Assembly: GCA_028283655.1 (NCBI GenBank)
Contig: JAPWKE010000003.1
Location: forward strand, 2,852,001 to 2,916,000
DNA: 64,000 bases
Direction: 5' to 3'
Source: Acidobacteriaceae bacterium
GTDB taxonomy: Bacteria > Acidobacteriota > Terriglobia > Terriglobales > Acidobacteriaceae
Position numbers and translations under genes: made by a program. The notes under the pieces are model-generated. The model was given only the letters and a program-made list of their open reading frames with translations, had not been told where the DNA came from and did no database searches. This document shows, one piece after another, positions 25,809 through 35,079 of this stretch; position 1 is the first letter of the stretch; each line of letters begins with the position of its first letter.

Positions 25809-28800
25809 TCAGAACATCACCCGCACGCCAAACTCCACCTGCCGCTCCCGCGTCAGCCCGCTCGTCGACGACGTAACCTGCCCGAATGCGGTGCCTGCCT
25901 CCCCCTCAGCCCCCAGCGCGGCTGCGTCCTGAAAGACCAGCGGCGTCACGCCGTTGGCGGCATCGCCCACCAGAAACGCCCGCGTCTCCACGCTGGTACT
26001 ATTGCGCGAGTTCAGCATATTGAAGCCCTCGGCAAAGCCCTCCACCCGGCAGCGAGAGCCCAGCGCAAACCCTCGTGACAGACGAAGATCCAGCTTCCCG
26101 CGAGCAGGCAGCCGCAGCGTATTCCTCCCCACCGTCGGCAGATACCGCGCTCCACCAGCGCCGTTCATCGACTCGCTACCGCCCGACAACTCCGACCCGC
26201 CATCGACCATGTACGAGTAAGGCGCGCCACTCCCCGCCGTACCAATCGCGCTCACCGTCCAGCCGCTCAACACCTCGCGCCGCCAGCGCACCTGTGCTCG
26301 CGAAGCTGTCCGCCACACCATCGCCCCGGCAAAGTGGTGCGTGTAATCCAACGCCGACCGGCCCTTGTCATAGCCCTCGTGAAAAGGGTCGAACTGCGTC
26401 ATCGTTCGCGGCGTCGCGCCCATCAGCGGGTTGTAATCCATAGCGTGCGACCATGCGTAGCTCCCTCGCACCTGCAACGTTCTCCAGCGCCCATGCACGT
26501 TCGCCTCCAGCGCATGAAACGTCGCGTTGCTGCGCGACGTGATCGCCGTGATCGGCCCGTATCCGCTGAGCCTGCGCGTCGCATACATCGGCACAGCAAA
26601 CATCTCACCGCTACGCAGCCCGCGCCAGCCATCGCCACCCTGCAACTGAAACGTTGTCATCGTGGCCACAGGAGACACGTTCAAATCCACGCTCCCCGGC
26701 AACTGCGTCGCTATCACACCCGCGTACGCAAGCTGCAAACTCCACCGCTTACCCAGCGGCCGTTCTACCGACAGCGTGAACCGCTGCACCGCAGGCAAAC
26801 GAAAGCGCTGCGAAAAGACCATCGCCCGCGCTGTCTGCGCCACAGCCCCAGGTGGAGCAGTTACAAACGAGCACGGGTAGCCAAAGCTCACCGTCGTACT
26901 TTGCGGGCACAGCACTTCGGTCTTCGGCGTGATCCGCGTCGTGCGAATCCCCGTTGCCAGCGCGTTCTCCGTCAACGCCGCACGCAACATTGCACCTGGC
27001 AATCTCCCAAAGAACACACCATACCCGGCACGAACGCTCAGCCCCAGCGGTGCTCTCCACACCGCGCCAACTCGCGGCCCAAAGTTATTACGGTCTTCAG
27101 GAAACACCGCCGTCGAACCCACCCGCTCATCCTCAAGCTGTCGCAGTGCCGCATTCAATACGCTATTCGGCTGCTGCGGAACAGGCAGCAACACGTACTC
27201 GCCGCGCACACCCGCGTTCACGCTCAGCCGCTTCGTTGCCTGCCAACTTGTATCGGCAAAGCCTGCCACTTCGTGCGTTGCAAACTCGGTCTGCTGCGCT
27301 CCAAAGCTCTGCGTATAGCTCGAAAAACAGAACCGGTGAACGCTCGCCGTGATGCTAGGGCAAGCCGCATTTGGATACGCGTTCACGTTGAACGTATAGT
27401 CCGTGATCCAATCGACGAACCCACCCGCCTTGCCGCTTGTCTCGCCGCTCGAGTAGCGAAACGTTCCCTCGACATTGCTCGTCGATGCAATGCGGTCCTG
27501 AACCCGGCTCCAGTCTCCACCCACTCGCCACAGCACACGTCCACGCTGCCAGCTCAGCGTGTCGGCTAGCTGTACGCGATGCTCGTCGGGATACGCCGTC
27601 CTCCCCAGCGATGCCGGAGTGCCATACGCAAAGCCTTCCGGCTCCATCGAGACCTGCGGCGCATATCCTCCCGGCCCGACCGCAGGCTCCTGCGCCAAAG
27701 GCGCGCGCGGCTGCTCAAACTCCAGGTCCCGCGCCCACTGACCGCGCAGGTCATTCCCCCACGCTCGTGAAAAGCGATGTATCCACGCGCCCGTCCAGGC
27801 CGTGATCTCCACCGTCGCATCTCCCACGCTGCCCCGGCCGCGAGGCATGACCGCGTCCGACCGGCTCGCGTAGTACGTTCCCGCTGGCGACGAAAACCTG
27901 TTGCCTACAAATCCCACCGTCAGCCGATCCCGCTCGCTCAACCGCGCATCCAACCGCGCAAACCCAAGGACTCGCGTCGAACTCCTCGGCACCTCACCCA
28001 GCAAGCTGTCCACATACTCCAACGCACTGTTTGCCGCCGTCACAGAGACGCCACGCGTCCCCAACAACGCCCGCTGCGTCGCGGACAGGGCAAAGAACGT
28101 CGCCGACTCCGGCGACGCCACCACCGGAAAGCTCCGCCACTGCAGCTCCAGCGAGCCGAACGCGTTCACTTTCCTGCGCCAGCCCGACGGCACACCGCGA
28201 AACGCCAGTGGGCCGCCCACACTGCCACCAAGCTGCACGTTCGCATCCTTCGGCTTTACCCACTCCAACGTCGGCGCACCCTGGTTGTACCGCGTCACCA
28301 GCGAGTACGGATTCGTTGCAGCCCACACGCTCTGTCTCGTCAACGCAAACATGGCCCCGTGCAGACGCTCTCCACCCCCGCGCGTCGAGACTGCGATCGC
28401 CCCACCGGCTCCAGCAGCATCCGCGGCAAACGAGCGCGGCATCACCCGCACGCTCTGCACCGCGCCAACGCCAAACATCGCCCCTGTCCGAATGCCCCCT
28501 GCAGCGGCTCCGCGGGTCCCGGCCCGAAAGCTCTGCAACGCCGACAGCCCATCCAACGTCACGGAGTTTGCCGTCGTCGCCAACCCCGCCGCGCTCAACC
28601 CGCTCGCCGCGTCCACCACCTGCCCACGGCCCACCTCGGCCGCCGTCACATGGTCAGGATCATCGCTCCGCTCTGCCACCGTCGCTTCGCGCATCCCTGC
28701 ATCCAGCTCCAACGCCGTGCTCCACGCCGCATCGCGCAGCGGAACCTCGTCCAACCTCACGGAGCTCTCGCCCACAAGAATCTGCGGCGCGGCAACATCT

Positions 28801-28883
28801 TCGTGCGCCGTCCCGCAGCCGGAGAGCAGTCCCACCGCCGCCAGCACACACTCCGCCACCCATTTCCATCGCTCAGGACGCAA
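25809..28883 (-). CDS. Oar-like TonB-dependent outer-membrane receptor
   Basis: About 1024 residues. The frame is open to 28973. TTG at 28883 has GGAG 6 bases upstream and gives a basic-hydrophobic start ending in LLSGC, a possible lipobox; other starts are possible. The plug region has LSAAGLATTANSVTLDGLSA and SFAADAAGAGGAIAVSTRGG. The barrel contains Oar-type segments such as FVGNRF, YGVFFGRLPGAML, LSVERPLGKRWSLQLAYAGV and SRGFALGSRCRVEGFAEGFN, ending VEFGVRVMF with the classic terminal Phe. The usual N-terminal carboxypeptidase-like domain is missing. Oar-type proteins are greatly expanded in Acidobacteria and probably take up oligosaccharides or peptides. Confidence 0.85.
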   Translation of the reverse strand: MRPERWKWVAECVLAAVGLLSGCGTAHEDVAAPQILVGESSVRLDEVPLRDAAWSTALELDAGMREATVAERSDDPDHVTAAEVGRGQVVDAASGLSAAGLATTANSVTLDGLSALQSFRAGTRGAAAGGIRTGAMFGVGAVQSVRVMPRSFAADAAGAGGAIAVSTRGGGERLHGAMFALTRQSVWAATNPYSLVTRYNQGAPTLEWVKPKDANVQLGGSVGGPLAFRGVPSGWRRKVNAFGSLELQWRSFPVVASPESATFFALSATQRALLGTRGVSVTAANSALEYVDSLLGEVPRSSTRVLGFARLDARLSERDRLTVGFVGNRFSSPAGTYYASRSDAVMPRGRGSVGDATVEITAWTGAWIHRFSRAWGNDLRGQWARDLEFEQPRAPLAQEPAVGPGGYAPQVSMEPEGFAYGTPASLGRTAYPDEHRVQLADTLSWQRGRVLWRVGGDWSRVQDRIASTSNVEGTFRYSSGETSGKAGGFVDWITDYTFNVNAYPNAACPSITASVHRFCFSSYTQSFGAQQTEFATHEVAGFADTSWQATKRLSVNAGVRGEYVLLPVPQQPNSVLNAALRQLEDERVGSTAVFPEDRNNFGPRVGAVWRAPLGLSVRAGYGVFFGRLPGAMLRAALTENALATGIRTTRITPKTEVLCPQSTTVSFGYPCSFVTAPPGAVAQTARAMVFSQRFRLPAVQRFTLSVERPLGKRWSLQLAYAGVIATQLPGSVDLNVSPVATMTTFQLQGGDGWRGLRSGEMFAVPMYATRRLSGYGPITAITSRSNATFHALEANVHGRWRTLQVRGSYAWSHAMDYNPLMGATPRTMTQFDPFHEGYDKGRSALDYTHHFAGAMVWRTASRAQVRWRREVLSGWTVSAIGTAGSGAPYSYMVDGGSELSGGSESMNGAGGARYLPTVGRNTLRLPARGKLDLRLSRGFALGSRCRVEGFAEGFNMLNSRNSTSVETRAFLVGDAANGVTPLVFQDAAALGAEGEAGTAFGQVTSSTSGLTRERQVEFGVRVMF

Positions 28884-29144
28884 AACACACTCCGCCCCGG
28901 AAGCAGGTGAGCCGGGGCACTCGAAACACAGAGGAAGTTCCCCCAAGCTATCGCGATCTGCCCCAAGCGGCAAGAGGAAAGGCCCCAGGACTCATGGCCT
29001 CTCGCCCTTTCCTGGCAAAACGTTGCGGTCTTCGAGTCCTGGCGTCTTCTTTCTCTTGCTCTCCCCACACAACAAACCAAACCACCCAAATCTCTTTGGC
29101 AAAGTACACTGTATGTTGAAGCATTTCTGCCTGGAGTTCCCCGC

Positions 29145-30296
29145 ATGTTCATCGATGAAGCACGAATCCGCATTAAGGCCGGCGACGGCGGCAACGGTTG
29201 TATGGCGTTTCGCCGTGAAAAGTTCGTCCCTCGCGGCGGCCCATCCGGTGGCGACGGCGGCCACGGCGGTGATATCGTCATGCGCTCCTCCGCCATGCAC
29301 AACACGCTCGTCCACTTCCGCTTCAATCCGGAGCACAAGAGCGAGCGCGGCGAGCACGGCCTTGGCTCCAACATGAGCGGATACACCGGCAAGCAACTCG
29401 TGCTCAACGTTCCCGTCGGTACCGTCCTTTACGACGAAGAGACCGGCGCGCAGGTCTTCGACTTCCAGGCACCCGGTGAAGAACTTGTCATCGCCCGCGG
29501 CGGTCGCGGCGGGCGTGGCAACCAGCACTTCGCCACCTCCACCCACCAGGCCCCGCGCGAGCACGAACTCGGCCGCCCCGGCGAAGCCCGCAACTACCGC
29601 CTCGAACTCCGCCTGCTTGCAGACGCCGGCCTCGTCGGCTTCCCCAACGTCGGCAAATCGACGCTGATCTCGCGTATCTCGGCCGCAAAGCCCAAGATCG
29701 CCAACTACGCCTTCACCACGCTCGAGCCCAACCTCGGCGTTGTGCAGATCGGCGACTTCCCTTACGAGCAGTCGTTCACGGTAGCCGATATCCCCGGACT
29801 CATCGAAGGCGCGCACCTTGGCGCAGGTCTCGGTGTGCAGTTCCTCAAGCACATTGAGCGCACCAGCGTCCTCGTGCATCTCGTCGACGTTTCGGACACC
29901 GCGATCACCACCGATGCCGCTTTGGCAGAAGGTGAAACAGCTGATCCTGTCGAAAACTTCAAGGTGATCACCGCCGAGCTGAAGAGCTTCGACCCTGCGC
30001 TCGCCGCCAAGCCGACGATCGTCGTCGCCACCAAGATCGACTCCGCCAACCCGGAGAAGCTGAAGAAGCTGAGCGCGATGGCCAAGCGCCGCAAGCTGCC
30101 CTTCTACCAGATCTCCGCCGTCAGCGGCGAAGGCATCGAGAAGCTGAAGTTTGCCATGGCCGAAGCCGTCGCCATGCACCGCACCATCGACCTCACCGCC
30201 ATGTCGAAGGTCGAGCCTGCGATCGAAAAGCCAGTGCGCCGCAAACCGGCGTATCCGCCGCCAGCCCCCAACGCTCGCGGCAGCCGCACCAAATAG
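29145..30296 (+). CDS. obgE: Obg GTPase (ribosome assembly / stress)
   Basis: 383 residues. The glycine-rich Obg domain is [20 protein letters not shown], then [19 protein letters not shown] motifs: GFPNVGKST (G1), the switch with [28 protein letters not shown] (G3), VATKID in place of NKxD (G4) and SAVSGEG (G5). The C-terminal tail is basic and short. Obg binds the 50S subunit and ppGpp. GGAG lies 8 bases before the ATG. In most bacteria obg follows rplU-rpmA directly; here those genes are 24 kb away. Confidence 0.97.
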   Translation: MFIDEARIRIKAGDGGNGCMAFRREKFVPRGGPSGGDGGHGGDIVMRSSAMHNTLVHFRFNPEHKSERGEHGLGSNMSGYTGKQLVLNVPVGTVLYDEETGAQVFDFQAPGEELVIARGGRGGRGNQHFATSTHQAPREHELGRPGEARNYRLELRLLADAGLVGFPNVGKSTLISRISAAKPKIANYAFTTLEPNLGVVQIGDFPYEQSFTVADIPGLIEGAHLGAGLGVQFLKHIERTSVLVHLVDVSDTAITTDAALAEGETADPVENFKVITAELKSFDPALAAKPTIVVATKIDSANPEKLKKLSAMAKRRKLPFYQISAVSGEGIEKLKFAMAEAVAMHRTIDLTAMSKVEPAIEKPVRRKPAYPPPAPNARGSRTK

Positions 30297-30315
30297 CGCC
30301 TCACGCACAAAACAA

Positions 30316-30344
30316 GAACGGCGAGCCCCTGGGGCTCGCCGTTC
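30316..30344 (+). terminator. Palindromic terminator-like hairpin after obgE
   Basis: GAACGGCGAGCCCC, T, GGGGCTCGCCGTTC: a perfect 14-base inverted repeat 19 bp past the obgE stop codon. The following T tract is weak (GTTCTT), so termination strength is uncertain. Confidence 0.65.
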
Positions 30345-30365
30345 GTTCTTACAGAAATTTTGCGC

Positions 30366-30485
30366 TTACCATCTAGCGGTATAGCAGCCCACAAAGAAGA
30401 TGCATGCCACGCCAAAGGCGATCAGGCCTACCGGCCACCACTCGTCAATCCAATCATGTCCTGCGTGATCGTGCTGCTCGCTCAT
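30366..30485 (-). CDS. Small single-span membrane protein, 39 residues
   Basis: Reads MSEQHDHAGHDWIDEWWPVG at the start, then a membrane segment (LIAFGVACIFFVGC) and ends YTARW. AGGAG lies 11 bases before the ATG. The His/Asp/Trp-rich cytoplasmic head before a single hydrophobic helix suggests a genuine small membrane protein, but no family is recognised. It sits between obgE (convergent) and the flavodoxin gene. Confidence 0.55.
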   Translation of the reverse strand: MSEQHDHAGHDWIDEWWPVGLIAFGVACIFFVGCYTARW

Positions 30486-30544
30486 CGTTCGGTTCGCTCC
30501 TCTCTAAAATCATAACGCAGCCGAACGCCACAGCAACCCTACAC

Positions 30545-31054
30545 CTACGCTTCCACGAGTTCGCCCACCTGCGCCTTCAGCGAAACGACCCAGGACGCAA
30601 TGCGTGAGCCGCTCTCATCTCCTTGATTCTCTTCATCCAACACCAGGCCGACGAACCGCCCCTCCACCACTGCGCGGGAACTGAAGAAGTCATACCCCGC
30701 CGTCGCGGTCGCACCGATTACCGCCGCCCCCAAGCCCATCAGCTCTTCGTACAGCACCCCGATCGCATCGCAGAAGGTGTCCGCATACGTCATCTGGTCG
30801 CCCAGCCCAAACAACGCCACCGTGCGCCCCTCCAGCCTGGCCGCGCGCAGAGTCTTCAGATAGCACTCCCAATCGGCCTGCAGATCGCCATACCCCGAGG
30901 TCGGCGTCCCCAGCACCAGCAGATCGCACCCCTCAAAGTCCTCAACCGTCGCAGAGATAACCTCCAGGCTCCGCCCCCCAAGCTGCTCGGCAATGTCTTC
31001 CGCCGCCGTGCGTGTATTTCCCGTGTCAGATCCGTAAATGATCGTCGCCTTCAT
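30545..31054 (-). CDS. Flavodoxin
   Basis: Low-potential FMN electron carrier that replaces ferredoxin, often under iron limitation. 169 residues, the long-chain type. The phosphate-binding loop is GSDTGNTRTAAEDIAEQL. FMN-contact loops are LGTPTSGYGDLQADW (with W near residue 56) and FGLGDQMTYADTFCDA. The C-terminal FVGLVLDEENQGDES is typical of FldA. GGAG lies 8 bases before the ATG. A promoter with an inverted repeat in its spacer lies at 31163-31192. Confidence 0.95.
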   Translation of the reverse strand: MKATIIYGSDTGNTRTAAEDIAEQLGGRSLEVISATVEDFEGCDLLVLGTPTSGYGDLQADWECYLKTLRAARLEGRTVALFGLGDQMTYADTFCDAIGVLYEELMGLGAAVIGATATAGYDFFSSRAVVEGRFVGLVLDEENQGDESGSRIASWVVSLKAQVGELVEA

Positions 31055-31162
31055 CGTAGTTTCTCCTTCAGAACAGGTTTGTTAACCTCTCCGAAAGCCC
31101 AAGCCACGCACCCCCTCAAGCGTCACAGCCAGCTTCCCAGCAGGTATCTGCGCTCAGAGTAG

Positions 31163-31192
31163 ACAATAAGCGACCAAACTAGTCGCACTTAA
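31163..31192 (-). promoter_or_regulatory. Candidate flavodoxin promoter with an operator in the spacer
   Basis: On the minus strand: -35 TTAAGT (31192-31187), an 18-base spacer, and -10 TATTGT (31168-31163). The spacer is almost filled by the inverted repeat GCGAC-TAGTTTG-GTCGC (31170-31186). This placement is typical of a repressor or a MerR/Rrf2-type site. The leader to the flavodoxin ATG would be about 100 bases. No other gene is seen in 31055-31346. Confidence 0.5.
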
Positions 31193-31292
31193 CATTCAGC
31201 GGTAAAAATCAGCGTCTCAGCCGCAAAAAAGCGCCCTTGAGCCGCAGATGAAACCGCTGCGTTGCCTTTGGCGGCAGACATCGCCAAATACA

Positions 31293-31324
31293 AAAGGGGG
31301 CAGAGCCTAAGCCCTGCCCCCTTT
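31293..31324 (-). terminator. Intrinsic terminator after the arylsulfotransferase-like gene
   Basis: AAAGGGGGCAG paired with CTGCCCCCTTT around a 10-base loop, followed by T on the minus strand. It lies 23 bp after the stop codon. Confidence 0.8.
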
Positions 31325-31346
31325 CGTCACATCCATCGCAAATCGG

Positions 31347-32720
31347 CTACGGAACGCGATACGTCCTGATGTCCTCTTCCTTCACCGGCACTTCGGTGTG
31401 CTCAGTCCCTTCCGGAACCCACGCATACGGCACCGCCTGCGCACGATACGTCAGCATCGACTCAAAGGGCTTATCCCCGCGCTTGCCGTGGCTCAAGTAC
31501 GGCACCACATACTCCCAGACGATCTCGCCCGTCGGCGTGATCTGAAAGAGCCGTCCGTACATGCCTTCGCAGATCAATGTGTTACCGTTCGGCAACCGCT
31601 GCGCGCTCGACACAAACGAGCTGAAGAACGTCCACGTCGGCCGCCCCGAGTTCTCGCCCGTGTACTGCCAGACGATCTCCTTCTTCACCGGATCAATCTC
31701 CAGGATGCGCGAACCGGCATAGATCCCCAACGCTGCCGGCGGAAAACCTGCTCCACCCTCATCGTCAAACAGCAGCAGATTGCCTGCCCCCGGCAGCCCC
31801 TGCTGAATCAAGTGCGCGTTGTGCTGGCCCGAGATCTGGTCCACCGGTCGCGGCAACTTCTGGTTCCCGATACGCTGGTCCGGCGAGTACTCATCCCCCG
31901 GAAAGACTGGCCCCAGACGCCAAACCACCTTGCTCGTCTTCTTGCTGATGATCAGCACGACGTTGCCTTTGCGCGAGTCGATCATGATGTTCTCGGGATC
32001 AAACCGCTTGTCACCTGCGTCGAACCACTTGTTCGGCCCCAGCACCTGCATGTCGTTGATCTCAAGGTAGCCATACGGCTCCGGTGGATTGCGCTTCACG
32101 CGTTCGCGCAGATACGCCATTCCCTCGGGCGGAAAGCCGAACTCATCCAGGTGATCGCCCGCCACCCAGCTCCAGATAATCTTGCCCGCAGGCGTCACCT
32201 CAAAGATGCCCTGATCGCCGATCACCTTCGGCCCCAGGCCCTTCACTGCATGGGGAACGGTTCGCAGTATCAGCGTATCGCCGTTCGCCAGCCGCGCCCA
32301 GTCATGGTTCTGCAGCGCGCCGCCATCGGGAGCATCCTTGCCCCACTCCCACACGGTCTTGTCGTTCCAGTCGACCTCGCCAAAGGTCTTGTCCTTGAAG
32401 ATGCCGCCGCGCGGATCATCGTTCTCCGAAAGCTGCAGCATCACATGCCCACGAGCTCCACCCACCAGCTTCGGATCGAGCACCTCACCGGGGTTTCCAC
32501 CATGCGACCAACGATGCACCTCATGCCCGTTCATGTCGATCAGATGCATCAACCCGTCCGGCCCACTGAAGCCAACGAAGCTGTTGTACGCCTTCGCCGG
32601 ATCGTAGATCGTGACCCCCGTCGGGTAGACCCGCGGAGGCGGTGGAGTCCTGGCCTCACTCACACCTGCAAACAACAAAGCCGAAGCAGCAACCGACGCA
32701 AACCAGCACAGACGACGCAT
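31347..32720 (-). CDS. Exported arylsulfotransferase-like (ASST/beta-propeller) protein
   Basis: 457 residues from ATG 32720, which has GAGG 9 bases upstream; the TTG at 32741 is less likely. A signal peptide (residues 1-24) ends SEARTPPPP. The body shows repeated propeller blades with N-G-[DNH]-T-L signatures: RLANGDTLILRTVPH, EVTPAGKIIWSWVAGDHLDE, GNVVLIISKKTSKVVWRLGP, and RLPNGNTLICEGMYGRLFQI then TPTGEIVWEY. GQHNAHLIQQGLPGAGNLLL contains the conserved His expected near the ASST active site. Likely periplasmic; a sulfotransferase reaction is not proven. Confidence 0.8.
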   Translation of the reverse strand: MRRLCWFASVAASALLFAGVSEARTPPPPRVYPTGVTIYDPAKAYNSFVGFSGPDGLMHLIDMNGHEVHRWSHGGNPGEVLDPKLVGGARGHVMLQLSENDDPRGGIFKDKTFGEVDWNDKTVWEWGKDAPDGGALQNHDWARLANGDTLILRTVPHAVKGLGPKVIGDQGIFEVTPAGKIIWSWVAGDHLDEFGFPPEGMAYLRERVKRNPPEPYGYLEINDMQVLGPNKWFDAGDKRFDPENIMIDSRKGNVVLIISKKTSKVVWRLGPVFPGDEYSPDQRIGNQKLPRPVDQISGQHNAHLIQQGLPGAGNLLLFDDEGGAGFPPAALGIYAGSRILEIDPVKKEIVWQYTGENSGRPTWTFFSSFVSSAQRLPNGNTLICEGMYGRLFQITPTGEIVWEYVVPYLSHGKRGDKPFESMLTYRAQAVPYAWVPEGTEHTEVPVKEEDIRTYRVP

Positions 32721-32878
32721 AGACCAGCACCTCAAGAGCAACGTTTCAACAGCGCAGCGATAAGCCGATCATAGCAACGCAAGCGAACGAACTGTACTCG
32801 CTGGTCGCCTGTACGTGGTGGACTTCGCGCCCCAGCGTCCTGGCGCGTTCTTCCCCAGCCGCGCCACGAATCAGGAAG

Positions 32879-33748
32879 CTACTTCGCGCGGAACCGATTC
32901 GCTACCTTGAACTCTTCGCGCAACTCTGGCGTCCGCAGATTCTCCCGCACATGCGCCAACTGCTGCTCCAACGCAAACAGCGTCGCCGCCAGCGGCTTCG
33001 TATTCGTCAGCGCAATATCGCGCCACATGCTGTAAGGACTTGCTCCAAGTCGAGTCGTCTCGCGCAGAGCACGTCCACCGATCGCGCGAATGTCCTCCAT
33101 CGCAGCCTCGTCCTCGCCGAACGAGTCTTCGAGCAGGGCCGCGAACGCCGTCGACAACATCTGCGGCAGATGCGAAACCCACGCACAAACCGTATCGTGC
33201 CGCTCGGCCGCGATCTCACGCGTCACCGCGCCCATCGCCGTCACCCAGGCGCGCCACTGTGCCGCCAAAGCACCATCCGCAACCAGTGGCGTAAACAGCC
33301 AGGTCGCTCCTGCAAAGAGCGAAGCCTCGGCCAATCCCGCGCCGCCCGACTCTTTTCCCGCCATCGGATGCCCCGGCAGAAACGCCGCCTTGCCCGCAGT
33401 GTTGTAGAGCTCGTCCGCCTTGGCGCAGATCGCAACTTTCGTGCTGCCAACGTCGGTCACAAGCTGTGACTCACCAAGCACCGCCGCAAGCCGCTCCATC
33501 CAGTCCAGGATCGGCAGCACCGGCACGGCCAGCACATAGATGTCGGCCACTCCCGGCTCAAAGACGTCCTCGATCTGGGGTAAAACCCGATCGACCGCAC
33601 CAGCCTGCAGCGCCGCGGCGGACTCAGCCGCGCTCGCATCCCATCCCAGCACCTCACCCACGCCATGCTCCGGTGCTAGCGCCTTCAGCGCTAGCCCGAT
33701 CGAGGCTCCGATAAGTCCTGTTCCAAGAATGAGAACGCGCGTCGCCAT
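32879..33748 (-). CDS. tyrA: Prephenate dehydrogenase (arogenate/cyclohexadienyl dehydrogenase family)
   Basis: Oxidative decarboxylation of prephenate in tyrosine synthesis. 289 residues. The NAD-binding motif is VLILGTGLIGASIGLALKAL. ADIYVLAVPVLPILDWM and LVTDVGSTKVAICAKADEL follow, then the catalytic-region FLPGHPMAGKESGGAGLAEA. No ACT or chorismate-mutase domain is fused. Its ATG overlaps the proA stop codon by one base (TGATG), so it is translationally coupled to proA. Confidence 0.93.
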   Translation of the reverse strand: MATRVLILGTGLIGASIGLALKALAPEHGVGEVLGWDASAAESAAALQAGAVDRVLPQIEDVFEPGVADIYVLAVPVLPILDWMERLAAVLGESQLVTDVGSTKVAICAKADELYNTAGKAAFLPGHPMAGKESGGAGLAEASLFAGATWLFTPLVADGALAAQWRAWVTAMGAVTREIAAERHDTVCAWVSHLPQMLSTAFAALLEDSFGEDEAAMEDIRAIGGRALRETTRLGASPYSMWRDIALTNTKPLAATLFALEQQLAHVRENLRTPELREEFKVANRFRAK

Positions 33749-35079
33749 CAGACCTCTCGCCTGTGCGTAAACTGCCGCCCTGCGCTGCCACGATAATCAC
33801 CGGCTACATGTCCGCGACCGCGCAACACATACTTGTATGTCGTAATTCCGTCCAGCCCCACGGGGCCGCGCGCATGGAACTTGCTCGTACTGATGCCAAC
33901 CTCCGCGCCAAAGCCATAGCGGAAGCCATCGGCAAAACGCGTCGACACGTTGTGATACACACCTGCGGCATCCACCTCGCGCAGGAATCGCTCCGCAGCC
34001 GTAGCATCTTCGGTCAGGATGCTCTCCGTATGCAGCGAACCATGCTTGTGAATGTGTTCAATCGCAGCCTCGAGCGAGTCGACCACGCCCATCGCAAGCT
34101 CTGGCTCACCGTACTCCTGCGACCAGTCCGTCACCGCATCCACATCCGCAGCCAGCGCACGAACCGCGCTGTCACCATGCAACTTCACGCCGCGACGAGC
34201 CAACTGCTCTGCCAGCTTCGGCACAAACGTCGCAGCAATATCGCGATGCACCAGCACCGTCTCCACCGCATTGCATGCGGCAGGATAATCCAGCTTTGCA
34301 TCGTCGATCACGCGCAACGCCAACGGCTCGTCCGCAGCCAGATCGACATAGATGTGACAAATACCTTCCGCATGCCCCAGCACCGGAATCCGCGTATTGG
34401 CCTGCACAAACTCCACTAACGACTTCGATCCGCGCGGGATCACCATGTCGATCGCATCGTGCATCGCCAGCATCTCGTTTGCACGCTCACGACCCAGCAC
34501 CAGCGTAATCAGATCGCTCGGCAAGCCAGCAGCCGCAACAGCTTCGCGCAATACGTCCACCAGCACCGTCGCGGTACGTTCGACTTCCTTGCCCGGCTTC
34601 AGCATCACAGCGTTGCCGCTCTTGATCGCCAGCGACGCAATCTGCGTCACCGCGTCAGGACGCGCTTCGAAGATCACCGCCAGAACACCAAGAGGCACGG
34701 AGATCTTCTGCAGGTGCAAGCCCTTCGCAGCGCCATTCGGCTGCGGGTCCTGATCGTCCAGCTCCATCGCATCGAGCACTCGCCCCAGCGGATCAGGCAA
34801 CGCTGCCACCGAGCGAATCTGCTCGACCATCTCACGCAGCTTACCTTCCGTCAGCTTCAGTCGCGAGAGCGTCGAAGGCGAAAGCTTCTCCTCACCGCTC
34901 AACGCTTCCGCCGCAGCAAGATCCTCCGCGTTGGCGGCAAACAAACGTTCCGCCGCAACATCCACGGCCTCAGCCATGGCTTCGAGCGCAGCGTTACGCA
35001 CGGCTTCCTCCAGCGGCGCCAGCACGCGCGACGCCACCTTTGCCGCTACCGCTACCTCTCGCACGCTACGCGCAGCCAT
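33748..35079 (-). CDS. proA: Gamma-glutamyl phosphate reductase
   Basis: Second step of proline synthesis: NADPH reduction of gamma-glutamyl phosphate to glutamate semialdehyde. 443 residues, slightly longer than the usual 415-420. The family starts at SVREVAVAAKVASRVLAPLE. VPLGVLAVIFEARPDAVTQI, DMVIPRGSKSLVEFVQ and LDYPAACNAVETVLVHRD with the catalytic Cys are intact, as is STRFADGFRYGFGAEVGIST. Start and stop codons overlap those of proB and tyrA, forming one tight three-gene operon. Confidence 0.96.
   Translation of the reverse strand: MAARSVREVAVAAKVASRVLAPLEEAVRNAALEAMAEAVDVAAERLFAANAEDLAAAEALSGEEKLSPSTLSRLKLTEGKLREMVEQIRSVAALPDPLGRVLDAMELDDQDPQPNGAAKGLHLQKISVPLGVLAVIFEARPDAVTQIASLAIKSGNAVMLKPGKEVERTATVLVDVLREAVAAAGLPSDLITLVLGRERANEMLAMHDAIDMVIPRGSKSLVEFVQANTRIPVLGHAEGICHIYVDLAADEPLALRVIDDAKLDYPAACNAVETVLVHRDIAATFVPKLAEQLARRGVKLHGDSAVRALAADVDAVTDWSQEYGEPELAMGVVDSLEAAIEHIHKHGSLHTESILTEDATAAERFLREVDAAGVYHNVSTRFADGFRYGFGAEVGISTSKFHARGPVGLDGITTYKYVLRGRGHVAGDYRGSAGRQFTHRREV

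Noticed and set aside
25809-28973. Start of the Oar-like receptor at the first open codon, 28973
   Set aside because: It would add a Cys/Pro-rich stretch without signal-peptide features. The TTG at 28883 has a Shine-Dalgarno and a better export signal, though this start is still uncertain.
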